This document shows positions 6,254 to 11,574 of a stretch of DNA of 11,574 nucleotides, piece by piece. The translations under genes and the position numbers were made by a program. The notes under the pieces are model-generated. The model was given only the letters and a program-made list of their open reading frames with translations. It was not told where the DNA came from and did not search any database. Origin of the DNA: Bacteroidales bacterium UBA1216. Lineage in GTDB: Bacteria; Bacteroidota; Bacteroidia; Bacteroidales; Paludibacteraceae. How positions within the stretch are numbered: the first letter of the stretch is position 1; each line of letters starts with the position of its first letter. The stretch covers positions 13,059 through 24,632 of the forward strand of contig DBXI01000035.1 of NCBI GenBank assembly GCA_002309255.1, in the 5' to 3' direction.

Positions 6254-8754
6254 TGGAAGTCTATTGCTAATTTGATGTTATATCGTCGGCCGGTCAGGTA
6301 GTTCGGGCTTGCCCATTGGTAGCCGTCAGCATCGCTCACCCAGAAGTACGAGTTCACGTTCCTCCAGTCAACGAGGTTGAACACCTCAAAGCCTATCGTC
6401 CACTGCTTGATGTGCTTGGCCTTACGCATGTATGCGTAGTTATGTGCGTTGCTCACGTGCGTCAGTCCGAGATCAATGCGCCGGTAGTCAGGCATACGTC
6501 CCTTGCCGCGCAACTCAATGCTTCGCGGCGCGCCGTACGGAAGCCCTTCCGCCCATACGAACTTGAGGTGCGCATGTAGCTGCGGCAGCTGCGGCAGATA
6601 GTCCTGGAAGAACATCGCGAACTGATACCGCTGCTCCTGTGGTGCGTGCAACCATCCGAGCTCGGGGTGGTCGAGCAACTGCTCGCGTGAGCGCATCGTT
6701 GAGAAGCTGATCCAGCTGTCTGCACCCGGCACCAACTCGCCGTAGAGCTTGATGTCCACGCCTATCGTGTAACCGCGCAGATCATTCTTACCCGAGTAAC
6801 GCACGCGCACGTTATCCACCGTGTAACTCGTGCCGCGATCCATGTACTTGGCGTACGCCTCAGCGGTGAGCTTGAACGGCCGACCAAGAGCGCGGAAGTA
6901 ATAATCGGTACCGAACACCAGCTGCGTAGTACGTGCCGCCTTGAGTTTGTCGTTGAGGTGGATGCGCGTTATGCCGAACTCATCTGTTAGAGTGTCGCGC
7001 ATCTCCTTGTAGAACGGTGCCTGGTAGTATAAGCCTGTGGCTATACGGAAACTGACATCCCGCTTCCAACCCGGCATAATCACCACCGATGCGCGGGGTG
7101 ATACGAGTACCTCGTTATTAAAGCTCCACCAGTGCAATCGTGCACCGCCGGTCAAGATGACCTTGGCCTGCTCGGTGCGCCAGGTGTAAGAGTCCTGGAT
7201 ATATGCCTGCGCACGACCGCTCACGATGCTCACATCGGAGCGCATGGCGTAGAACAGCTTCATCCCATGCTCCGTATTTGGCAGCGAGTAGCCGGCTGAG
7301 TCGCGCCACTCCCATTCGTTGATGCGGTCGGTGATCTTCTCCACTTGTCCGCTCACACCCCAGCGCATGCTGTTTGCATCGTGCTTCCACTCGCCGGTGT
7401 GCTGCAGCGTAGCTACGCCTGCTGCCAGGGTGTTGCGTGCATGCTCGTGGTACGTGCCTTTGCCCAGCACGCTGACCGTCTCGGCCGCGTCGGATGAGAC
7501 GACCTGGCTGTTGTCGCTGTGCGAAGCCTGCGAACCGTCCATCGGATGGTCGCTCAGGATGTACTCTCCACGGATGTCGTAGGTCTCCCGCTCGTTGGTG
7601 TAGAACCCGCTCAGGTCAAAGCCAATCTTCACCTCGGGGCTTATATGTCCATTCGCACTCAAAGCGCCAAAGGCAGTTTGAAACATATCTTGCTCCTGGC
7701 CATCGTAGTAGATCGTCAGGTTCCGGGCAGTCTGCATCGTACCGAACGACGAGCTCATGCTATCCGGCGTAAAACCGTAGGAGTTGAGGCTATAGTTGGC
7801 CAGGAAAGCCAAAGTCCAATCCGACTGCTTATTAAGCCGCCAGGTCATGTGTGTCTGGTAGTCAAGGAAGTGCGGCCGGTAGTTACCCTTGGTCTGCAGC
7901 GAACCGAGCATGTACTGCGAGCTCTTGTAGCGGATGCCGTGCATCTGGCTGTACATGCTGTCGCCTACGCCCATATAGATACTACCGCCCTGAAAACCCA
8001 CTGTCAGCGAGGCTTCGAACGCCGTGGGCTGCTTGTAGCGTATATCCAGTACCGACGATGCCTTGTCACCAAAGCGCGCATCGAACCCGCCGGCACTGAA
8101 CAGCACATTGTCCACCATCTCGGGATTAACGAAGCTCAGTCCCTCTTGCTGCCCGGCACGTACCAGCAACGGACGATGGATCTCTATGCCGTTGACGTAC
8201 ACCGCGTTTTCGTCAAAGCTGCCGCCGCGTACGTTGTACTGACTACTCATCTCGTTCGTCTGGCTCACGCCGGAAAAGGTGATTAGCAGACTTTCTATAC
8301 CTCCGCCGCTCAGGTCGGGGATCACGCGACGTGTGGATGCATCCACACGCTCCATCATGTCTTGTTGCTTCTGTATGCCTTTCACCTCCACCTCGGCGAG
8401 TTGCTCACCCGACTCGCGTAGCTCGATGTTGATATTCAACACATCGCGCGTAGGCAGCAATCGCATCTCTACCGTCTCATAGCCAAGCATCGAATAGACG
8501 ATGGTCACACTGTCACCACCTTCAAGGCTTTCATCTTTCGACTTTTGACTTTCGACTACTAAATCGTAATAGCCGTTCTTGTTCGTTGAGGTGCCCACAG
8601 CAGTAGTGCTCACACTCTCTTTCCAGAACACGTTGCATGCCTCTATGCCCCTGTTCTGCTCATCAAGCACGTACCCATACAGCCGCACACGCCGCGCGTG
8701 CACGCTGCTCACGCACAACAACACAATGAATATGTATAATAATTGTCTTTGCAT
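6250..8754 (-). CDS. TonB-dependent outer-membrane receptor with N-terminal carboxypeptidase-regulatory-like domain
   Basis: The 834-residue product is an outer-membrane beta-barrel transporter energised by TonB. It opens with a signal peptide (hydrophobic LLYIFIVLLCVSS, cleavage probably after VHA near residue 20). A carboxypeptidase-regulatory-like domain follows (about 22-115, starting RLYGYVLDEQNRGIEACNV), then a plug with SSQYNVRGGSFDENAVYVNG near 175, and a long barrel ending KLAIDFQ. No SusD-like partner is adjacent, so the ligand is unknown and a polysaccharide role is not supported. An upstream TTG at 8769 stays in frame but overlaps the FAD gene; ATG 8754 gives a clean signal peptide and an 8-base gap and is preferred. 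Residues about 66-77 are encoded by a 7-base repeat array and look like an insertion in the first domain. The final residue is Gln rather than the more usual aromatic. Confidence 0.93.
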   Translation of the reverse strand: MQRQLLYIFIVLLCVSSVHARRVRLYGYVLDEQNRGIEACNVFWKESVSTTAVGTSTNKNGYYDLVVESQKSKDESLEGGDSVTIVYSMLGYETVEMRLLPTRDVLNINIELRESGEQLAEVEVKGIQKQQDMMERVDASTRRVIPDLSGGGIESLLITFSGVSQTNEMSSQYNVRGGSFDENAVYVNGIEIHRPLLVRAGQQEGLSFVNPEMVDNVLFSAGGFDARFGDKASSVLDIRYKQPTAFEASLTVGFQGGSIYMGVGDSMYSQMHGIRYKSSQYMLGSLQTKGNYRPHFLDYQTHMTWRLNKQSDWTLAFLANYSLNSYGFTPDSMSSSFGTMQTARNLTIYYDGQEQDMFQTAFGALSANGHISPEVKIGFDLSGFYTNERETYDIRGEYILSDHPMDGSQASHSDNSQVVSSDAAETVSVLGKGTYHEHARNTLAAGVATLQHTGEWKHDANSMRWGVSGQVEKITDRINEWEWRDSAGYSLPNTEHGMKLFYAMRSDVSIVSGRAQAYIQDSYTWRTEQAKVILTGGARLHWWSFNNEVLVSPRASVVIMPGWKRDVSFRIATGLYYQAPFYKEMRDTLTDEFGITRIHLNDKLKAARTTQLVFGTDYYFRALGRPFKLTAEAYAKYMDRGTSYTVDNVRVRYSGKNDLRGYTIGVDIKLYGELVPGADSWISFSTMRSREQLLDHPELGWLHAPQEQRYQFAMFFQDYLPQLPQLHAHLKFVWAEGLPYGAPRSIELRGKGRMPDYRRIDLGLTHVSNAHNYAYMRKAKHIKQWTIGFEVFNLVDWRNVNSYFWVSDADGYQWASPNYLTGRRYNIKLAIDFQ
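8524..8558 (-). repeat. 7-base tandem array inside the TonB receptor gene
   Basis: On the + strand, copies of consensus TCGACTT start at 8531 (TCATCTT), 8538 (exact), 8545 (TTGACTT) and 8552 (TCGACTA); a more diverged unit, AAGGCTT, starts at 8524. The array encodes the charged residues ESQKSKDESL between VV and EGGDSV of the regulatory-like domain, where a short turn would be expected. The reading frame is kept. Confidence 0.65.
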
Positions 8755-8762
8755 ATCTATTG

Positions 8763-10331
8763 TCAACAACCCATCGCTGCTATTGCGGCATTGATGCCGT
8801 CAAGGGCGGAGGATGTTATGCCCCCTGCATAGCCGGCTCCTTCGCCGCAGGGGTAGAGATTAGGATGAGATACAGAACGCATCGTTTCTGCATCGCGTAG
8901 TATTCGTACCGCGCTACTGGAGCGGCTCTCCACAGCCAGGATGACCGCATCGTTGGTTAGGTAGCCCGGGTACTTGCGGTCAAAGTCACGGAAGCCTTGT
9001 TGTAATCGTTTGGCGATGAACGGCGGCATCCACTCATGTAGTGCGCTGCTACGTGTGCCGGGCAGATAACTGCAGGCCGGCAGATCAGCACTTTTCTTAC
9101 CACGCACAAAATCGCCAAGTCTCTGTGCCGGTGCAATAGCCGGTGCGCCACCATGAACGAATGCCTCATGCTCCAGCCACTCTTGCAATCGCAACCCTGC
9201 CAACGGATCGTTGGCAATTGACAATTGACAATTGACAATTGACATTTCATTGCCGAACGCGGCGATATCCTCAGGGTTAATTTGTACCACGATGCCCGAG
9301 TTGGCGTAGGGTGAGTTACGGTGGGAGGCAGACATACCATTGATCACGCAAGCGTCACTGCTACTCGTAGCGGGCACCATGTGTCCGCCCGGGCACATGC
9401 AGAACGAGTACACGCCGCGACCCTCGACCTGGGTGACGAGCGAATACGAGGCGTTGCCCACGTAGCGGATGAGATCGCTTTCGTCTTTGAGCAAAGCGGT
9501 CTTTGTTCTTTCAGCGGAGCGGTCTATATGATACATCAGTCGGTTGATTAGTGCCTGCGGATGCTCAGCGCGCACGCCCATGGCGAAGCCTTTAGTCTGC
9601 AATGCGATGCCTATCTTGGCGAGCATGCGGTAGGTGTCATGGGCTGAATGGCCGATGGCTAAGATGACGGGGGATTCGTTAAGCCATTGCTGCAGTTCAT
9701 TCTCTCCTACACAGTGATTGAAGTGCACCTCACCGCCTTGATCAATGATGCACTCGCGCATCGCGCGTATAACAGAAGGTAACTTGTCGCTACCTATGTG
9801 CGCATGCGTCTCATATAGGACGGTGTCCGGCGCGCCGAAATAATGGAAGAGCTCCATCACACGCTGCATGTTGCCGCGTTTCTTGCTGCGCGAGAACAGT
9901 TTACCATCACTGAATGTGCCGGCTCCGCCTTCGCCGAAGCAGTAGTTCGACTCGTCGTTCAGGCTCACGTTCCTGTTTAGTTGCGCGATGTCTTTCTTGC
10001 GCTCGCTGACTTCCTTACCGCGCTCGTAGATGATCGGCTTCACGCCATGCTCAATGCATGTCAGCGCTGCAAACAGCCCAGCCGGACCAGCACCGATGAT
10101 GCGGACGAACCGCTGCGCATGGTGCACATCCTGCCATATAGGAGTTGTATATAACGGAATAGGGGCATCCTTTTTGATAGGATGCCCTTTTTCGTCAAGC
10201 AGGAGTGTGAGGTTGACCTTGAGTTGGCGTTGTCGCGCATCGATCGAGCGCTTCACCACGCGGTACTGCTCAGCCGTCTTGTATGCCTGCTCGGGGGTGA
10301 GTGTCAATGTCTGAATACTGACTTCTGACAT
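8763..10331 (-). CDS. FAD-dependent oxidoreductase, COG2509-type uncharacterised dehydrogenase
   Basis: The 522-residue cytoplasmic protein has an N-terminal region of about 70 residues, then a dinucleotide-binding motif IIGAGPAGLFAAL (78-90) ending in the acidic YERG of the second strand (102-105). Further conserved-looking blocks are NYCFGEGGAGTFSDGKL (129-145), SLVTQVEGRGVYSFCMCPGG (297-316) and, at the C-terminus, PCGEGAGYAGGITSSALDG. This pattern fits the uncharacterised NAD(P)/FAD-dependent dehydrogenases often found in Bacteroidota; the substrate is not known. The gene carries three repeat intrusions: the start codon and first residues lie in a 7-base array (10310-10344), residues about 269-285 come from the dimeric AGACCG repeat, and residues about 361-373 come from four perfect CAATTGA copies. 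All keep frame. It lies 12 bases after recA and 8 before the receptor, so cotranscription is likely. Confidence 0.9.
   Translation of the reverse strand: MSEVSIQTLTLTPEQAYKTAEQYRVVKRSIDARQRQLKVNLTLLLDEKGHPIKKDAPIPLYTTPIWQDVHHAQRFVRIIGAGPAGLFAALTCIEHGVKPIIYERGKEVSERKKDIAQLNRNVSLNDESNYCFGEGGAGTFSDGKLFSRSKKRGNMQRVMELFHYFGAPDTVLYETHAHIGSDKLPSVIRAMRECIIDQGGEVHFNHCVGENELQQWLNESPVILAIGHSAHDTYRMLAKIGIALQTKGFAMGVRAEHPQALINRLMYHIDRSAERTKTALLKDESDLIRYVGNASYSLVTQVEGRGVYSFCMCPGGHMVPATSSSDACVINGMSASHRNSPYANSGIVVQINPEDIAAFGNEMSIVNCQLSIANDPLAGLRLQEWLEHEAFVHGGAPAIAPAQRLGDFVRGKKSADLPACSYLPGTRSSALHEWMPPFIAKRLQQGFRDFDRKYPGYLTNDAVILAVESRSSSAVRILRDAETMRSVSHPNLYPCGEGAGYAGGITSSALDGINAAIAAMGC
9215..9249 (-). repeat. 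Four perfect 7-base copies inside the FAD gene
   Basis: CAATTGA is repeated exactly four times head to tail (9215-9242), followed by a decayed copy CATTTCA (9243-9249). It is read on the coding strand as SIVNCQLSI, since 7-base units cycle through all three frames every 21 bases. The flanking codons are GGC-AAT-GA on one side and GCC-AAC-GA on the other, a 6-of-8 match that could be a decayed duplication of the insertion point. Confidence 0.9.
9482..9527 (-). repeat. Dimeric AGACCG/AAAGA repeat inside the FAD gene
   Basis: Two adjacent 23-base units on the - strand, 9527-9505 (starting ATAGACCG) and 9504-9482 (starting AAAGACCG), match each other at 17 of 23 positions by direct count. Both have AGACCGCT, a two-base variable core, GCT and AAAGA. 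They have the same order and starts as the intergenic pair at 6206-6253. Here they encode DRSAERTKTALLKDES in frame with the FAD protein. Confidence 0.85.
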
Positions 10332-10344
10332 CTAACTTCTGCTT
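10310..10344 (-). repeat. 7-base array across the recA/FAD gene junction
   Basis: Five consecutive 7-base units on the + strand share the consensus TCTGACT: starts at 10310 (TCTGAAT), 10317 (ACTGACT), 10324 (TCTGACA), 10331 (TCTAACT) and 10338 (TCTGCTT). The array runs from the last base of the recA stop through the whole 12-base gap and into the first codons of the FAD gene. The FAD start codon, which reads CAT on the + strand at 10329-10331, is formed at the join of the third and fourth units. Confidence 0.7.
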
Positions 10345-11339
10345 TAGGCCATAATCTGCGATTCGATTTCGTCTGCCAGGTCGGGATTCTCGCGCAGCAC
10401 TTTCTTGACGGCGTCGCGACCCTGGGCGAGCTTCTGTCCGTTGTAGCTGAACCACGAGCCCGACTTCTGCAAGATACCCTTGGCTACGCCCAGATCAACG
10501 ATCTCGCCCGAGCGTGAAATGCCTTCATCGAACATCAGATCAAACTCAGCCTTCTTGAACGGCGGAGCCACCTTGTTCTTTACGACCTTCACGCGCACCT
10601 GGTTGCCAATGACTTCGTCACCCTCCTTGATCTGGCTCACGCGGCGAATATCCAGTCGTACCGAAGCGTAGAACTTCAGGGCGTTACCGCCGGTGGTGGT
10701 CTCAGGGTTGCCGAACATCACACCGATCTTCTCGCGCAGCTGGTTGATGAAGATGCAGGTGGTCTGGGTCTTATTGATGGTGGCGGTCATCTTGCGGAGC
10801 GCCTGACTCATGAGTCGTGCCTGCAGGCCTACGCGGTTATCACCCATATCGCCGTCGATCTCGGCCTTTGGGGTGAGAGCAGCCACGGAGTCGATGACGA
10901 TCAGATCAACGGCAGCCGAGCTGATGAGCTTGTCAGCGATCTCCAGGGCTTGTTCACCGCTGTCGGGTTGTGCGATAAGGAGGTTGTCGGTATCCACACC
11001 GAGTTTCTCGGCATAGAAACGATCGAACGCATGCTCGGCGTCGATGATAGCGGCTATACCGCCTTGCTTCTGCACCTCAGCCATCGCGTGGATAGCCAGA
11101 GTGGTCTTACCAGAAGATTCGGGGCCGAATATCTCCACTACTCGTCCGCGCGGATAGCCACCTACGCCAAGGGCGAGGTTAAGCGTCACGCTACCGGTAG
11201 GGATCACCTGTACATCCTCTACATGGTCATCGCCCAGCTTCATGATAGCGCCCTTGCCAAAGTCCTTATCAATCTTTTCCATAGCCAACTGTAGAGCTTT
11301 GAGTTTCTCTACAGATGGTTGTTTTCTTTCTTCTGCCAT
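10344..11339 (-). CDS. recA: Recombinase RecA
   Basis: RecA forms ATP-dependent filaments on single-stranded DNA, drives homologous strand exchange, and in many bacteria triggers LexA self-cleavage. The 331 residues include Walker A GPESSGKTT (72-80), the DAEHAFD segment carrying the catalytic Glu (near 102), Walker B LIVIDSVAAL (near 147-156), and the loop-2 region FINQLREKIGVMFGNPETTT followed by GGNALKFYAS. All core motifs are intact. The C-terminus (DLADEIESQIMA) is shorter and less acidic than in E. coli, which accounts for the shorter length. The ATG is preceded by CAAACAAAC, an A-rich leader without a Shine-Dalgarno site. The 166 bases upstream are packed with repeats and palindromes and show no clear SOS operator. 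The FAD gene follows after 12 bases. Confidence 0.98.
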   Translation of the reverse strand: MAEERKQPSVEKLKALQLAMEKIDKDFGKGAIMKLGDDHVEDVQVIPTGSVTLNLALGVGGYPRGRVVEIFGPESSGKTTLAIHAMAEVQKQGGIAAIIDAEHAFDRFYAEKLGVDTDNLLIAQPDSGEQALEIADKLISSAAVDLIVIDSVAALTPKAEIDGDMGDNRVGLQARLMSQALRKMTATINKTQTTCIFINQLREKIGVMFGNPETTTGGNALKFYASVRLDIRRVSQIKEGDEVIGNQVRVKVVKNKVAPPFKKAEFDLMFDEGISRSGEIVDLGVAKGILQKSGSWFSYNGQKLAQGRDAVKKVLRENPDLADEIESQIMA

Positions 11340-11350
11340 AGTTTGTTTGT

Positions 11351-11414
11351 TTAGACCGCAGGCTGGTGCCTGCTCACAGATAAAAGACCGCTCGCTACGC
11401 TTCGCTCAAAGATC
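11351..11414 (+). repeat. Dimeric AGACCG/AAAGA repeat in the recA leader
   Basis: Two 32-base units lie head to tail on the + strand, opposite to recA: 11351-11382 (starting TTAGACCGC, ending GCTCACAGATA) and 11383-11414 (starting AAAGACCGC, ending GCTCAAAGATC). Ends agree well and cores differ, and the unit order is the same as in the other two dimers. The longer cores are 6-bp hairpin GCAGGC-TGGT-GCCTGC in the first and GCTCGCTACGCTTCGCTC in the second. Confidence 0.7.
11358..11373 (-). promoter_or_regulatory. Small perfect hairpin in the recA leader
   Basis: GCAGGC and GCCTGC are exact complements around TGGT, giving a 6-bp all-but-one G/C stem 19 bases upstream of the recA ATG. If transcribed with recA it would fold in the 5' leader close to the start codon. 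It is also the core of a dispersed repeat unit, so a regulatory role is only inferred. Confidence 0.4.
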
Positions 11415-11462
11415 AAAGCCTAATTACCATCCCGTCAGAGATGTAGCATAATAGGCTTTTTT
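11415..11462. terminator. Nested palindrome, possible terminator, between the window-edge gene and recA
   Basis: Outer arms AAAGCCTAATTA (11415-11426) and TAATAGGCTTT (11449-11459) pair with a single one-base bulge. Inside them CATCCC and GAGATG (11428-11443) form a second stem with one mismatch around GTCA. On the + strand the outer stem runs into six T (11457-11462), the form of an intrinsic terminator, but both adjacent genes are on the - strand. Read on the - strand it lies about 45-90 bases after the edge gene's stop and has an A-run before it and only a weak U-run after. It could end that transcript, act as an attenuator for recA, or be a mobile repeat. Confidence 0.5.
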
Positions 11463-11467
11463 CTTTT

Positions 11468-11496
11468 GTCTTTAGTGAGCGCAGCGAACGGTCTTT
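11468..11496 (-). repeat. Inverted single AGACCG unit
   Basis: On the - strand this 29-base unit starts AAAGACCGTTCGCT and ends CTAAAGAC. It matches the second unit at 11383-11414 (AAAGACCGCTCGCT...CAAAGATC) in opposite orientation. With that unit it forms the outermost arms of an inverted repeat about 115 bases long enclosing the nested palindrome. Confidence 0.65.
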
Positions 11497-11505
11497 CTAC
11501 TAATT

Positions 11506-11574
11506 TTACTTGCTCAACGCAAGAGCTACATTTACGGCGCAAGCAACGGTGCAACCTACCATCGGGTTGTTGCC
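11506..11574 (-). CDS. C-terminal end of an unidentified protein
   Basis: Only the last 22 codons and the TAA stop are inside the window; the gene begins beyond the right edge and is read towards recA. The visible residues include GNNPMVGCT and end VACAVNVALALSK. They are small and hydrophobic with two Cys and could form a helix. I do not recognise the family. The frame is preferred over the other two because one has an early stop and the third runs on through the repeats with unlikely composition. It could be cotranscribed with recA unless the palindrome at 11415-11462 stops transcription. Confidence 0.5.
   Translation of the reverse strand, partial: GNNPMVGCTVACAVNVALALSK

Noticed and set aside
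7519..8286. A 255-codon frame on the + strand opposite the TonB receptor
   Set aside because: No recognisable motif, and it lies entirely over a well-supported receptor gene; a shadow of codon bias.
8755..8769. TTG start for the TonB receptor, adding five residues
   Set aside because: It would overlap the FAD gene stop and lengthen the signal peptide n-region without benefit; ATG 8754 gives a clean signal peptide.
9215..9249. CRISPR-like array
   Set aside because: Units are directly adjacent 7-mers with no spacers, inside an intact gene.
11375..11382. TATCTGTG on the - strand as a Bacteroidota -7 element for recA
   Set aside because: It differs from TAnnTTTG by one base, and the nearest upstream TTTG is about 24 bases away rather than about 19; it also lies within a repeat unit.
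11341..11505. LexA-type SOS operator upstream of recA
   Set aside because: No recognisable operator dyad was seen; all dyads found belong to the repeats described.
11430..11574. A longer frame through the right edge in another phase on the - strand
   Set aside because: It runs through the inverted repeat with a Lys/Arg/Cys-rich composition and no family resemblance; the frame ending at 11506 stops before the repeats.

Overview
The window looks like chromosomal DNA of a member of the Bacteroidota, most likely an uncultured Bacteroidales-type bacterium. The evidence is a large TonB-dependent receptor with an N-terminal carboxypeptidase-regulatory-like domain, a MutS with the GPNMAGKSALLRQ form of Walker A and a C-terminal QLSFF clamp motif, a COG2509-type FAD protein, an SSB with a P/T/Q-rich tail, and start codons preceded by A/T-rich sequence rather than Shine-Dalgarno sites. 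By eye the base composition is balanced to slightly GC-rich. I cannot name a genus.

Layout. The left third is read on the + strand: the 3' end of ssb (1-128), a membrane-anchored metallophosphoesterase (128-1111, overlapping ssb by one base), a 101-base spacer, then rpe (1213-1857) and comEC (1858-3522), which abut with no gap. The rest is read on the - strand and converges on comEC: a gene end cut by the window edge (11506-11574), a 166-base spacer rich in repeats, recA (10344-11339), an FAD-dependent oxidoreductase (8763-10331), a TonB-dependent receptor (6250-8754) and mutS (3550-6195). The gaps between these four genes are 12, 8 and 54 bases, so they may be one transcription unit running recA to mutS.

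Functions. ssb, recA, mutS and comEC together cover single-strand DNA protection, strand exchange, mismatch repair and passage of DNA across the inner membrane. rpe serves the pentose phosphate pathway. The receptor and FAD protein have no visible link to DNA repair. No toxin, phage, CRISPR, insertion sequence or RNA gene is visible.

The unexplained signal is a set of small dispersed repeats that cross gene boundaries. (1) A dimeric AGACCG...AAAGA repeat fills the TonB receptor-mutS gap, lies in frame inside the FAD gene, and lies in the recA leader; one further inverted unit lies upstream of recA and a degenerate trace lies upstream of rpe. (2) Arrays with a strict 7-base period but a different 7-mer at each site occur inside the FAD gene (four perfect CAATTGA copies), inside the receptor gene, across the recA/FAD junction where they supply the FAD start codon, and more weakly upstream of rpe and mutS. 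(3) A nested palindrome lies between the window-edge gene and recA. These elements appear to have added residues to two otherwise conserved proteins. Other oddities are a nine-C run in comEC, a perfect 10-bp inverted repeat at the comEC 3' end, and loss of the Asn-Pro of the second ribulose-phosphate epimerase signature.
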